64,000 nucleotides of DNA from Halomonas alkalicola (GCF_030704205.1 NZ_CP131913.1:3038001-3102000), one strand, 5' to 3'. Positions 21,083-30,223 are shown, counted from the stretch's first letter. Numbers and translations are program-made. The notes: generated by a model from the sequence alone, not told the origin.

Positions 21083-21904
21083 GTGACCGACCAGACGCTA
21101 CCCGCCCTCGAACAGCCCTACCTCGACCTGATGCGCCAGGTGCTCGACCACGGCGTGGAGCGCGGCGACCGCACCGGGGTGGGCACCCGTTCGCTCTTCG
21201 GCCACCAGATGCGCTTCGACCTGGCCCGCGGCTTCCCGCTCTTGACCACCAAGAAGCTGCACACCCGCTCGATCTTCCACGAGCTGCTGTGGTTCCTGGC
21301 CGGCGACACCAATATCGCCTACCTCAAGGAGAACGGGGTGAGCATCTGGGACGAGTGGGCCGACGAGAAGGGCGATCTCGGCCCCGTCTACGGCTATCAG
21401 TGGCGCAGCTGGCCCGACCCCCGCGGCGGCCACGTCGACCAGATCGCCGGGTTGCTGGAGCAGCTGCGCGCAAGCCCCCAGTCTCGCCGGCTGATCGTCT
21501 CCGCCTGGAACCCGGCGCTGGTGGACGAGATGGCCCTGCCGCCGTGCCACTGCCTGTTCCAGTTCTACGTGGCCGAGGGGCGGCTCTCCTGCCAGCTCTA
21601 CCAGCGCAGCGCCGACATCTTCCTCGGCGTGCCCTTCAATATCGCCAGCTACGCGCTGCTGACGCAGATGATCGCCCAGGTGGCGGGCCTTGCCCCGGGG
21701 GAGTTCATCCACACCCTGGGGGATGCCCACCTCTACCTGAACCACCTGGAGCAGGCCGAGCTGCAGCTCACCCGCACCCCGCGCCCGGCGCCGCGCCTGG
21801 TGCTCGACCCGAGCGTCACGGGCCTGTTCGACTTCCGCTTCGAACACATCGCCATCGAAGGCTACGATCCCCATCCCCATATCAAGGCCGCCGTGGCCGT
21901 ATAA
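21083..21904 (+). CDS. thyA: Thymidylate synthase
   Basis: A 273-residue ThyA, which methylates dUMP to dTMP using methylene-tetrahydrofolate. The catalytic Cys is in [14 protein letters not shown] near residue 155, the phosphate-binding arginines in [13 protein letters not shown] and [11 protein letters not shown], and the nucleotide-binding [13 protein letters not shown] near residue 173. Start codon is GTG. It is followed 14 bases later by folA, whose product regenerates tetrahydrofolate, forming the common thyA-folA operon. Confidence 0.96.
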   Translation: MTDQTLPALEQPYLDLMRQVLDHGVERGDRTGVGTRSLFGHQMRFDLARGFPLLTTKKLHTRSIFHELLWFLAGDTNIAYLKENGVSIWDEWADEKGDLGPVYGYQWRSWPDPRGGHVDQIAGLLEQLRASPQSRRLIVSAWNPALVDEMALPPCHCLFQFYVAEGRLSCQLYQRSADIFLGVPFNIASYALLTQMIAQVAGLAPGEFIHTLGDAHLYLNHLEQAELQLTRTPRPAPRLVLDPSVTGLFDFRFEHIAIEGYDPHPHIKAAVAV

Positions 21905-21918
21905 GCAGGAGAGGCCGT

Positions 21919-22437
21919 ATGACCGACGAGACCCTGATCCCCATCGCCATGATCGCCGCCATGGCGAAGAACCGCGTGATCGGCGTGGACAACCAGCTGC
22001 CCTGGTACCTGCCCGAGGACCTCAGGTTCTTCAAGCGCATGACCCAGGCCAAGCCCCTGGTGATGGGCCGCAAGACCTTCCAGTCCATCGGCCGGCCGCT
22101 GCCCGGGCGGCTCAATATCGTGGTGACCCGCGACGCCGAGTTTCACCACGACGGCATTCGCGTCTGCCACGACCTGGTGTCGGCCCTGGCCCTCGCCGAC
22201 CAGCAGGCCACCATCGACGGCGTCGAGGAGATCATGGTGATGGGCGGCGCCGAGATCTATGCTCAGGCACTGGGGCACGCCAGCCGCCTCTACCTGACGG
22301 AGGTGGCCATCGAGGTGGAGGGCGATGCCCGCTTCCCCGAACTCGACATGAGCGAGTGGGAAGAGGTGCAGCGCGTGCCGGGAACCCCGAGCGCGGGGCA
22401 GCCCGCCTACGACTTCGTGGAGTATCGTCGCCGCTAG
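21919..22437 (+). CDS. folA: Dihydrofolate reductase
   Basis: A 172-residue chromosomal DHFR. Family segments are MIAAMAKNRVIGVDNQLPW (residues 11-29, with the Met20-type loop), the acidic substrate residue in LPEDLRFFKRMT, the NADPH-binding VMGRKTFQSIGRPLPGR, and MVMGGAEIYAQAL. It reduces dihydrofolate produced by ThyA. AGGAGAGG precedes the ATG. Confidence 0.94.
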   Translation: MTDETLIPIAMIAAMAKNRVIGVDNQLPWYLPEDLRFFKRMTQAKPLVMGRKTFQSIGRPLPGRLNIVVTRDAEFHHDGIRVCHDLVSALALADQQATIDGVEEIMVMGGAEIYAQALGHASRLYLTEVAIEVEGDARFPELDMSEWEEVQRVPGTPSAGQPAYDFVEYRRR

Positions 22438-22517
22438 ACGACATTTGTCATGGGGCGGCGCCTGGCACAGACTGGCCGTCACGGCCTCGCTCTGGCTCAC
22501 GCGTGGAGGAGAACGGT

Positions 22518-23702
22518 TTGATCGAGGAACGCTCAATTCGCCTGCTGGATGCCCTGGAGGGGCGAGCCGACACCCTGCTCAGGCTGTGGCGGCAGGAGCG
22601 CGAGTCGCGCCAGGCCCTGCAGCAGCGCCTGGACGAGCTGGAGGCCGCACATCTGGCGCTCACCGAGAAGAGCCAGCAGCTGGTGGAGAAGAACCATCAG
22701 CTGCTGGAAGAGCGTCGCGAGCTCGAGGCCAGCCGCCTGGAGCTTGTAGAAGAAAACCGCGAGCTCGACGAGCAGAACCGCGAGCTGGAGGAGCATAACC
22801 GCCACCTTCACGAGCGCCTGAGCGAGCAGCGGGAAGGGCAGGCCAGCGGTTTTCCTCGCCCCGCCCGCCGCTCCCAGGGGCTCTCGGCGCTGATCGGGCG
22901 CCGCACCTCCCCGACCGCCGACTCGGCGCAGTCTCCCTCAGCACCCGAGGAACCCCCAGCGGGGCAGGGGCTCAGCGAGGAGATCAGCCAGGAGATCGGC
23001 CGGGCGAAGGGCGATGCCAGCGGGGCGGCATCGGTCGCCTCACAGGAAGGTGGTTCACCGGCACCGACCGTCGCCGGCCAGCAGGACAGCCTCGCCATCG
23101 GCGAGGCCCCTTCGCCCCACACGCTGCTGGCCGAGTGGTACCAGCGCTACCCCGCTGCCTTCTTCAAGGGCCACACCCGTCCGCTCAAGGTGGGCATCCA
23201 CGAGGAGCTGGCCGAGCGCGAACCCTGGCCCGAGAAGCTGGTGCGTAGGGCGCTGGCCTGCTACGTGAACCTCCCGCGCTACCTCAAGGCGGTGCGCGAG
23301 GGCGCCGAGCGCATCGATCTCGCCGGCCAGCCCGCCGGTGGCGTGGATGCCCAGGCCGCCGAGCACGCGCGCAAGAAGCTCGATCGCCTGCAGGCCGAGC
23401 GCCGCGGCAAGGTGCCGTCCGGCGCTGCCCGCCGCCAGCAAGCAGCGCCCAAGCGCGCCCGGCCGGGAAGTCAATCGGTAGACAAGTCGCTGGGCAAGTC
23501 GGGGGATGGACAGGGGGATAGACAGGAGGATAGAAAGGCCAGGTTCAAGGCCGGCCCCGCCCGGGAGGCGCCCGCGGCCGGGGGCGACGCCGCCAGGCCG
23601 TCGGCGCTCAAGGCGGCCAAGCCCCAGCCCGCGGCCGAGTCCCGCCCCGTCACCATGGAGGAGAAGCTGGCCGCCCTGGTGGCCAAGCATCGCCTCTCCT
23701 GA
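22518..23702 (+). CDS. ProQ/FinO-domain RNA-binding protein with coiled-coil N-terminus
   Basis: About 394 residues. The first 110 form a long coiled coil of Glu/Leu/Gln/Arg heptads (EKSQQLVEKNHQLLEERREL). A Pro/Ser-rich linker follows. A ProQ/FinO domain lies near residues 200-290 (WYQRYPAAFFKGHTRPLKVG, RALACYVNLPRYLKAV), and a long basic Ala/Pro tail ends in MEEKLAALVAKHRLS. Such proteins bind structured RNAs and act as sRNA chaperones. The coiled coil is unusual beside the usual compact ProQ. TTG 22518 is chosen because GGAGGAG lies 8 bases upstream and no ATG occurs in frame before the C-terminus. Confidence 0.75.
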   Translation: MIEERSIRLLDALEGRADTLLRLWRQERESRQALQQRLDELEAAHLALTEKSQQLVEKNHQLLEERRELEASRLELVEENRELDEQNRELEEHNRHLHERLSEQREGQASGFPRPARRSQGLSALIGRRTSPTADSAQSPSAPEEPPAGQGLSEEISQEIGRAKGDASGAASVASQEGGSPAPTVAGQQDSLAIGEAPSPHTLLAEWYQRYPAAFFKGHTRPLKVGIHEELAEREPWPEKLVRRALACYVNLPRYLKAVREGAERIDLAGQPAGGVDAQAAEHARKKLDRLQAERRGKVPSGAARRQQAAPKRARPGSQSVDKSLGKSGDGQGDRQEDRKARFKAGPAREAPAAGGDAARPSALKAAKPQPAAESRPVTMEEKLAALVAKHRLS

Positions 23703-23789
23703 ACCGCGTGACGCCTGCGGCGCAAGACCGCAGGTGGCATCGAAAGTTCCTGTGGGAGGGTGAACCCCGAAGGGAAACACTGTTTTTTC

Positions 23790-23819
23790 TTGTTGCGTTC
23801 CCCCGGTTCCCGGTATAGA
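23790..23819 (+). promoter_or_regulatory. Candidate sigma-70 promoter of the porin gene
   Basis: TTGTTG and TATAGA are separated by 18 bases, about 180 bases before the porin ATG, leaving a long 5' leader. The rest of the gap (23,703-23,999) holds no gene; a GTGGGAGGGTGAAC near 23,751 resembles the REP-like cores. Confidence 0.35.
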
Positions 23820-23999
23820 GTTCCTCTTGCGAGCATTGGACTACAACAAGGCTTCGTCGAGGCATGCCGCCAGCCAGCCGCTTCCCGGGAGGGGAACCGG
23901 CCAGCAAGAGAAGAGCAGACCCGGCAAGCCGGCTGCAGCGACCGCCCCGCGGTCCGCAGGTAAACGATCGAAACAGACTGCTAGTCAAAGGAACCCAAG

Positions 24000-25133
24000 A
24001 TGAAAAAGACACTGTTAGCAACTGCTATCGCCGGCGCCCTGGGCGTCTCCGCTGCCGCCCAGGCCGCTACTGTCTACGACCAGGACGGCACCCAAATCGA
24101 CATCTATGGCCGCATCAATTTTGCTGTTACCGCTGGTGGAGTCGATGATGCTAAATTCGATGGTTTTGATGCAGATGGTAACCCCGTGCTGGTACAGACC
24201 GAGAAGACCTCAGGTTCTGAGTTCCGTGATGTCAACTCTCGTATCGGCTTTCGTGCACGTCACCAGCTGAGCTCCGACCTTCAGGCATTTGGTAACGTTG
24301 AGCTCCGTCCGCGCATGGACGCTGTGAACGATGATGGTATCACTGTCCGCAATACTTTTGTTGGTCTGAACAGCAACCAGTTCGGCATGGTTCGCGTAGG
24401 TAACTTCGACAGCGTATTCTATTCCGCTGTTACATCCATGTTTGATGTGCCCGAGTGGGGTGGATACACCACCCTTGATGGCGGCAGCATCAGCAGCCGC
24501 GGTGACTCCGTCCAGTACTCCACACCGAATCTGGAAGGTTTCCAAGCCCACGTTTCCGTGAAGCATCTGAGTGGCAATGGTCAGGATATCGGTGAGCAGG
24601 ATAACTCCTCTACCGTTTCAGCCGCGGGTGCCGTGAGCTATGAGATTGACGGTCTCTACTTGGCTGCTGGCTACAATCAGTCCAAGGGTGTGAGTCGTAA
24701 AACTGATCGTGGTGCAAGCTATGATGGCGGTGCAGCCTATGCGGGCGGCGAAGACATTTGGGGTGTGAGCGCTCGTTATGCCTTTACTCCGGCGCTCTCT
24801 GCCCGCCTGACTTATCAGGAAGTAGCAAGCCAGTTTGATCAAGCCACTCTGGAGGAACAAAAGAACCCGCACAGGCTGATTGAAAACCTTTGGGGTCTTG
24901 GTGCCACCTTCGACTACGGTATGGGTGAGGTCTATGCTGACTACTACCGCGTTCGCATGGCGCTGGATCAGATCGACAGTCAGAATCGCTGGAACGTTGG
25001 TGTAAACTATCGCTTCAGTGAGCCGATGTATGTATACGCTGAGATTTGGGATACTGACTTCGACACTGACGATAGCGTCAGCGATCTGAATGACGATCTC
25101 GGTTACGCTGTTGGTATCCGCTACGATTTCTAA
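24000..25133 (+). CDS. Gram-negative general porin
   Basis: A 377-residue outer-membrane porin. It has a signal peptide (MKKTLLATAIAGALGVSAAA, cut near AQA-A), a start strand TQIDIYGRINFAVTAGG, alternating beta-strand segments throughout, the loop-3-like acidic stretch and the C-terminal aromatic YAVGIRYDF needed for BAM-dependent assembly. Its composition is less GC-rich than its neighbours and its codons look optimised, as expected for an abundant envelope protein. Many acidic residues suit a halophile surface. A strong terminator follows. Confidence 0.92.
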   Translation: MKKTLLATAIAGALGVSAAAQAATVYDQDGTQIDIYGRINFAVTAGGVDDAKFDGFDADGNPVLVQTEKTSGSEFRDVNSRIGFRARHQLSSDLQAFGNVELRPRMDAVNDDGITVRNTFVGLNSNQFGMVRVGNFDSVFYSAVTSMFDVPEWGGYTTLDGGSISSRGDSVQYSTPNLEGFQAHVSVKHLSGNGQDIGEQDNSSTVSAAGAVSYEIDGLYLAAGYNQSKGVSRKTDRGASYDGGAAYAGGEDIWGVSARYAFTPALSARLTYQEVASQFDQATLEEQKNPHRLIENLWGLGATFDYGMGEVYADYYRVRMALDQIDSQNRWNVGVNYRFSEPMYVYAEIWDTDFDTDDSVSDLNDDLGYAVGIRYDF

Positions 25134-25180
25134 TTGCCTCTTCGGCATTAGAAACAGCGAACCGATCTAGCGGTACACAG

Positions 25181-25207
25181 AAGCCGGCCCCAAGGGGCCG
25201 GCTTTCT
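25181..25207 (+). terminator. Terminator after the porin gene
   Basis: AAGCCGGCCCC pairs with GGGGCCGGCTT, an 11-bp stem with a two-base loop overlap, followed by TCTTGT. Confidence 0.85.
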
Positions 25208-25539
25208 TGTGTGCGCTTCGTAGGTCGAGGTGACATTCCCCAGCAGGGGATTCTCTATGGCACATCCGCCTGGCGGCAGGCAGCAAGCCAAACAATACCG
25301 CCCGTGGCGCCCGCTAGGCCATTCGCTCGGCAGAGCCGATCTCCCACCAGTCACAGCAAGCTCGGCGCGTGGCGGACCCTGGCCTTGATTTGTGAATGAA
25401 TCGAGCCGCCTCCCCCCACCTGTCGAGTGCTTGGCTCACCAATAGGATCTCCCGCCAGCAGCCTCCAGCCTCTTAAAGACTGAAGGTATGGTTCGGCGTT
25501 CCCTGTTTGGCAGTGTCGCACCAATATTCCCGGCGCCAA
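25208..25539. other. Intergenic stretch without recognisable genes
   Basis: About 330 bases between two converging porin loci. Reading frames here are short and have no family similarity, and I see no promoter or repeat. Confidence 0.5.
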
Positions 25540-25566
25540 CAAAAAGCCCCGGCGCTGGGCCGGGGC
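25540..25566 (-). terminator. Terminator of the minus-strand porin pseudogene
   Basis: Read on the minus strand, GCCCCGGCC and GGCGCCGGGGC form a stem followed by TTTTTGTT, placed 77 bases after the porin stop. Confidence 0.8.
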
Positions 25567-25642
25567 GAAGGGATCGAATTTCTGCTTGTACTGGGAACCG
25601 CTTGAAACAGTGGCGGCGCTTCCCGCGCCGCCGGGGGTAGGC

Positions 25643-26839
25643 TTAGAAGTTGTACTGCACCATGCCCTGGACGCGCACGGCATCGCCGTCGCGGCCATCC
25701 TGCACTTCGCGGGTGTGGTAGCCCACTTCCACGCCGTAGGTGACGTTGCGGATCGGTGACCAGATATAGTTCAGGTGCACGGCCTCAAACTGCTTGTTGG
25801 AGTTGGCAGTTGCTGCTCCGGCGGCTTCGGCATCGTCGAGGTCGGCGCGGGCGATACCGTAGCCCAGGGTCATGTTGCCAGGACCGGCGCCACGGTGATG
25901 CTGGCTGCACCGCCGGTGGCCTTGATGGTCTCCAGGGAGCCGGTAGTTGGGTCGATATAGGCCGGTGCCGCCGGGCTGCCCTCCAGATAGCCGCCGATGC
26001 CGTCGCCGTGGGTCACGCCGCCGCGGATGGTCACGCCTTCGGCGACCTTGGCATTGGCTTCGAGGGCCAGGCCCCAGCCGGTGGCGGAATCGCTGCTCCA
26101 GGCTGCAGGAGCAGCGTCTTGGCTGTTGGCGTCGTAACGCACCTGACGCAGCATGGCGGAGGCGGCATAGTTGAAGTCACCAGCAGCTCCCTGGTAGCGC
26201 ATGGTCAGGTCGGGCAGGCGGCTCTTGGCGGCATCGCCTGAGCCAACTTGGTCAACATCTGTACCATTGACAGTAACGGTGTCTACAAAGCGGTAGGTTG
26301 CATTCGGCTTGCCACCCAGGCTCTCCGGGTCTTCGAGGGCAATGGAGAAGCCGTCGACGGTATAGCGCAGCTGGGCCTGACGGGCGGCGTTGCCGATACC
26401 CGGGGTCGGAGTGAAGTCGACGGTGGGGTGCATGGCCAGGAAGCCACCGAAGTTGGTCCAAGTCTGGCCGGCCAGCAGGCCATTCCACTCGCCGTAGGCG
26501 TGGCGCAGGCGGAAGGTGCCGCCGCCGCCGCCGTAGAAGTCGCCCTCGATCATGGTCTTCAGTTCGCTGCCGCCCGCCGGGGTGGCGGTGGTGAAGCCCA
26601 GGCGGCTCTGGAAGGCGTGCATGGTGGTATGGCCGTTGGAGCTGGGCTCGCCATCCAGGCTGATCGCGGCGCGGCTAACGGCGTTGCCCAGATCGTCATC
26701 GACGTCATAGATCATGTCGAGCTTGGCGTAGCCGTAAAGGTTGAGGGTAGTCTCGCCAACTTCCAGTTCGACGGCCTGGGCGGCGCCGGCAACGGCCAGC
26801 GCCAGGGCGGAGGCGGTGAAGATCGATGCGGTCTTTTTA
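25643..26839 (-). pseudogene. DcaP-like trimeric porin, disrupted
   Basis: Minus-strand remains of an outer-membrane porin. The reading begins KKTASIFTASALALAVAGAA (a signal peptide missing its Met), then VELEVGETTLNLYGYAKLD. The DcaP-like signature HAYGEWNGLLAGQTWTNFGG is near residue 100. Two lesions are visible. An ISL3 element joins exactly at the first codons and removes the start and promoter. Near base 25,873 the frame shifts, so that GAGPGN-MTLGYGIARADLDD continues in another frame to the C-terminal VRVQGMVQYNF. The family transports small organic acids or sugars; this copy is probably dead. Confidence 0.8.
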
Positions 26840-26841
26840 AT

Positions 26842-28087
26842 GGTTCATCGCATTTTGCCGGGAAACGCGGCACGGATCTTCAGGAAGAAGTATTCCGTGT
26901 CGCGGTACCCATAGGCCATCCGCTTGATGACCTTGATCCGGTTGTTCATGCCCTCCAGCACGCTGGTGTTTAGCCGGTGGCGAGCACTGGACACGATGCC
27001 ATCCAGGTAAGGCTCCAGCTTCTTGGTGAAACGCACCAAGGCGTCGATGCCGCTGCTCAACGCCATGCCGGCCCACTCTCGCCAGCCATGGCGGGCAGTT
27101 GCCTCGTCATCGGCAAACCACAGCGTCTTGAGCTGGTCCTTGAGCAGGTAGACCTTGGTCAGTGAGGCATTGGCAGCCAGCAGCTCCTCCAGCTTCACCG
27201 CCTGCTCAGGCTTGAGATTGTCCTGATTGCGCAGCAACAGCCAGCGGCTGCCTTTGATCACTTTGCGGGCCGCCTTATCATCGCGCAGCTGGTTGGCCTG
27301 ATCGACACGCACCCGGTCCATCACTTCACGCCCGTACTTGGCCACGACATGGAAGCGGTCGTAGACCACCTCGGCGTTGGGGCACTGGTCCTTCACTTCG
27401 AGATCGAAAGACGCGTTCATGTCCATGGCGACGGCCTCGATCTGCTGTCGCGCATCACCCAACCATTCGAAGAACGGGCGGATCGCCTCCCGGGAGCGAC
27501 CTTCGCCGATCCACACCACCTGCTGGGAGTCGGCACACGCAATCACCGTGGCGTAGCGGTGCCCCTTGTGGAGGGCGAACTCGTCCATCATCAGGCGACG
27601 CAGCCGTGTCGGGTCCGGCGCCGGCAGGTCACGCTGTAGGCGCTGCTTATCGATGGTCTTGACGGTATGCCAGTGCAGGCCGACCAAGTCGGCGACATGC
27701 CGGATCGGCAGCAACTCGACCAGACGCTCCACCCACTGGCGCAGCGTAGTGGTCACCGGTGAACGACCCGGCAACCAGTCAATGCGCTCGCGTGTCGGGC
27801 CGCAGACGGGGCAGCGCAGGCGACGTACCGGCACCTCCAGCTCCACCCGGTAGATCAGTAACGGCGCCTCTCGGACACGACGGTGATGCACGTCATGGAC
27901 GAGAAAGCAGGCATGGTCACAGCCGCTGCAGACTGGCGGGATCAGGTCATCAGGCGCCAACTGGAGCCGTAGTGTTTGCTCATCCAGGAATTCGTGATGG
28001 GCGACGGTGAAACCTTTCCAGAACAGGCAGAGCGGGGTAGCATCCATGGCAACGGCGGTATCCGTAGGCTGGGGTTTGTGGTGAACA
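26842..28087 (-). mobile_element. ISL3-family insertion sequence, copy A
   Basis: An element of about 1.25 kb carrying one ISL3 transposase. The outer ends share GTTCAYCRCA (left GGTTCATCGCA; right, read inward, TGTTCACCACA) and then diverge. No target duplication is found between the porin side (TTTTTAAT) and the other side (ATCAGCTT), which points to recombination or deletion after insertion. Ends are accurate to a few bases. Confidence 0.7.
26845..28047 (-). CDS. ISL3 family transposase
   Basis: A 400-residue ISL3 transposase. N-terminal zinc-finger cysteines (PPVCSGCDHAC and LRCPVCGPTRERID) are followed by a helix-turn-helix (IRHVADLVGLHWHTVKTID) and the DDE domain: MMDEFALHKGHRYATV, AVAMDMNASFDLEV and LEGMNNRIKVIKRMAYGYRD. 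It appears full length. Its stop lies only a few bases from the element end, beside the porin remnant. Confidence 0.93.
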   Translation of the reverse strand: MDATPLCLFWKGFTVAHHEFLDEQTLRLQLAPDDLIPPVCSGCDHACFLVHDVHHRRVREAPLLIYRVELEVPVRRLRCPVCGPTRERIDWLPGRSPVTTTLRQWVERLVELLPIRHVADLVGLHWHTVKTIDKQRLQRDLPAPDPTRLRRLMMDEFALHKGHRYATVIACADSQQVVWIGEGRSREAIRPFFEWLGDARQQIEAVAMDMNASFDLEVKDQCPNAEVVYDRFHVVAKYGREVMDRVRVDQANQLRDDKAARKVIKGSRWLLLRNQDNLKPEQAVKLEELLAANASLTKVYLLKDQLKTLWFADDEATARHGWREWAGMALSSGIDALVRFTKKLEPYLDGIVSSARHRLNTSVLEGMNNRIKVIKRMAYGYRDTEYFFLKIRAAFPGKMR

Positions 28088-28102
28088 TCAGCTTACTCGG
28101 AT

Positions 28103-28273
28103 TTACCGCCGTTTCTCTATCCCGCCTCTGCCTAAGGTTGCTTCGCTTTCACGCCAGTCTGCGAAGAACCTGTCATCGACCCTCGAGCCAAACAGCCATA
28201 TCACCGCGTCATCCCCGAAATGCCGCTTGAGCACCGCGACGATGGCGTTGTGTTCCCGCTCAGTCAGGCGCAT
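28103..28273 (-). pseudogene. Truncated MNT-type nucleotidyltransferase
   Basis: The first 35 codons (MRLTEREHNAIVAVLKRHFG through IWLFGSRVDD) match the N-terminus of the nucleotidyltransferase at 20,708. After GSRVDDR the sequence turns into unrelated residues and stops after 56 codons, before the DXD aspartates, just outside the ISL3 end. It is probably a leftover of a toxin-antitoxin type gene cut by rearrangement. Confidence 0.6.
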
Positions 28274-28307
28274 GGCTTCCCCCTTCATCATGCCGGGCAG
28301 TCTAGCA

Positions 28308-28622
28308 TCACCGTGACCTGAGCGGCAGGTCGCAGCGCAGCGGCCCGCGCACGAAGCGCTCGGTCTCCACCCGCCCGGCAAGCCCCCGGGAGAAGTCGCG
28401 CTGGGTGCCCACCAGCCGGGCGCAATCGCCCCCCGAGCGATCGAGCTCGTGCTCGCTACGACAGAGCGAGAGCGTCTGGCCATCGAAGGTGGCGTGGGCC
28501 GTCTGGCGGTAGCGGCCGTCGGGGGTGGTGAGCGGCACCGGGGCCGTGATGCCGGTGACCACATTGATGCCTGCCGGAGCCAGAGGGCGCCAGTTGCCGC
28601 CGGCACGCAGTTCCCCTCCCAA
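28308..28622 (-). pseudogene. Remnant of an unrecognised protein gene
   Basis: A minus-strand frame reading GGNWRPLAPAGINVVTGITA, FDGQTLSLCRSEHELDRSGG and ending VRGPLRCDLPLRSR has protein-like composition, unlike the Arg/Pro-rich shadows in other frames. It has no clear start and continues upstream into the repeat region. It may be the C-terminal part of a lost gene. I do not recognise the family. Confidence 0.3.
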
Positions 28623-28676
28623 AGGTGGAAGTGGCTCCCGAACGGAGGTTACGAGCTCGGTCGTCGAAACGTGGCT

Positions 28677-28788
28677 GATAAGTGGCCGGCAACTGAGAAT
28701 TTGCCCGATAAATGGCCGGCAAGTGGCCAATAAAGGCCTCAAAGCGCTATGCTGGCCGATAAGTGGCCGATAAGTGGCCGATAAGAAC
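28677..28788. repeat. 11-bp iterons GATAAGTGGCC in front of the fic gene
   Basis: The unit GATAAGTGGCC occurs at 28677, 28758 and 28769. Variants are GATAAATGGCC at 28707, an AAGTGGCCAATAAAGGCC stretch near 28721 and a partial unit at 28780. They fill the 110 bases upstream of the Fic gene, whose product has an N-terminal helix-turn-helix, so autoregulation is a reasonable guess. Confidence 0.75.
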
Positions 28789-28813
28789 ACCGATCCGCCC
28801 CTGGAGCTGTTGT

Positions 28814-30199
28814 ATGACAGAGCATGAATCCATCCGCCGGGCTGTTCTCGACTACCTCTCGGCACGAGGTGAGTGGCCTTCCTTGAGTGAGATTCTCGTT
28901 GCCCAGGGGAGCGACCTTGCGCCTCGTACCCTACGGCGCTGGCTCAAGGCGTGGGTCGAGCAGGGGGTGTTGGTGAGCCGTGGAGGCCAGCGTAACCGCC
29001 AGTACCGAGTGATATCCGACGGGGCCAGGGAGGTGGGGGGCAGTAGTAGCGCTGTGGCGCTCCCGGTGCCAGCCGAGCCCTTGAGCGAACGGGCGCGGGC
29101 CGCGCTGCGGCGCCTCGATGTGCCGATTTTCCAGCGCCCGGCCAGCACCTATCGGGATGAGTGGGTCGAGGCCTACGTTCCCAACCAGAGTTTCTATCTG
29201 AGCGAATCGCAGCGCGAAACGCTCTCTTCCAGCGGTAGCCGTTTTGCAGGTGTCATGCCAGCCGGTACCTTCGCCAGGCGCATTTACAATCGACTGCTGG
29301 TAGACCTCTCCTACAACTCCTCAAGGTTGGAGGGTAATACCTACTCCCTGGCGGAAACCGAGCGGCTGTTGCTGGAGGGCGTTGCCGCCGATGACAAGCT
29401 CGATGCCGAGCAGGCGATGATTCTCAATCACCGCGATGCGATCCAGTTCCTCGTCGAAGGGATCAACCGACTGGAGATTTCTGTCAGCAACATCCAGTCG
29501 CTTCACTACCTGCTGGCTGATGGTCTGGTCGCGCCGGGCATGGCCGGCGAGCTGCGTGATGAAGGGGTGAGAATCGGTGGGTCGCGCTACCTGCCTCTGG
29601 AGCGCCGCCATCAACTGCTGCCGCGCCTGGAGCGGCTGGTCGAGAAAGCACGAGCCATTCGTGACCCCTATGAGCAGAGCTTTTTCCTGCTGGTGCACTT
29701 GGCCTACCTTCAGCCCTTCGTGGACGTGAACAAGCGCACGGCGCGCCTGGCCGCCAACCTGCCACTGGTGCGCCACAATCTAGTGCCGCTCTCCTTTCAC
29801 GATGTCGAGCCCGGCGACTACCACGCGGCCATTCTGGTGGCCTACGAGTTCAACGACGTCTCGCCTCTGGCAGAGCTCTATGTCTGGACCTACCTGTGCT
29901 CCTGCCGCGACTATGACGTAGCGGCCGAAGCCGTCGGCTTCGATCCGCTGCGGGTGAAATACCGCAAGCTCCGCCGCCAGATCATCGCCGAGATCGTGGC
30001 CGAATTGCTCACGGGGCCAGACATGGAGGCACGGATTCAGGCGCGCTGTCTCACCGTTCCCGAGCAGGATCGTGAACACTTCCTGCGCCACCTTCACGAG
30101 GATCTGCGCGTCCTGGCGCCCCATCGCATTGCCGGCATGGGCCTCTCCCAGCGGCAGCTTGACGCCTGGCTCGCCAGGTCGCGAGACCACCAACCCTAA
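28814..30199 (+). CDS. Fic-domain protein with N-terminal HTH and degenerate active site
   Basis: A 461-residue protein. Residues 1-75 form a winged HTH (LSEILVAQGSDLAPRTLRRW). A Fic domain follows: the inhibitory-helix motif of class II Fic proteins is intact (SSRLEGNTYS, near residue 175), but the active-site loop reads LQPFVDVNKRTARLAAN near residue 301. In the canonical HPFXDGNGR the first residue is the catalytic His; here it is Gln. Fic enzymes AMPylate or otherwise modify proteins; this one may be inactive, use other chemistry, or act as a regulator. A GGAG precedes ATG 28814. Its stop codon overlaps the fliD sigma-28 promoter. Confidence 0.85.
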   Translation: MTEHESIRRAVLDYLSARGEWPSLSEILVAQGSDLAPRTLRRWLKAWVEQGVLVSRGGQRNRQYRVISDGAREVGGSSSAVALPVPAEPLSERARAALRRLDVPIFQRPASTYRDEWVEAYVPNQSFYLSESQRETLSSSGSRFAGVMPAGTFARRIYNRLLVDLSYNSSRLEGNTYSLAETERLLLEGVAADDKLDAEQAMILNHRDAIQFLVEGINRLEISVSNIQSLHYLLADGLVAPGMAGELRDEGVRIGGSRYLPLERRHQLLPRLERLVEKARAIRDPYEQSFFLLVHLAYLQPFVDVNKRTARLAANLPLVRHNLVPLSFHDVEPGDYHAAILVAYEFNDVSPLAELYVWTYLCSCRDYDVAAEAVGFDPLRVKYRKLRRQIIAEIVAELLTGPDMEARIQARCLTVPEQDREHFLRHLHEDLRVLAPHRIAGMGLSQRQLDAWLARSRDHQP

Positions 30200-30223
30200 A
30201 GTTCTCGCTTCCCCCGCCGATCC
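30197..30223 (+). promoter_or_regulatory. Sigma-28 (FliA) promoter of fliD copy 1
   Basis: TAAA, exactly 15 bases, then GCCGATCC; the consensus is TAAA-N15-GCCGATAA. It lies 43 bases before the ATG. The TAA is shared with the stop codon of the fic gene. Confidence 0.8.

Noticed and set aside
26842..28087. A target-site duplication for ISL3 copy A
   Set aside because: The flanks TTTTTAAT and ATCAGCTT do not match at any shift I tried.
28103..28606. A 167-residue minus-strand protein continuous with the nucleotidyltransferase remnant
   Set aside because: The part before the MRLT start is Arg/Ser/Pro shadow sequence; the real similarity begins at 28,273.
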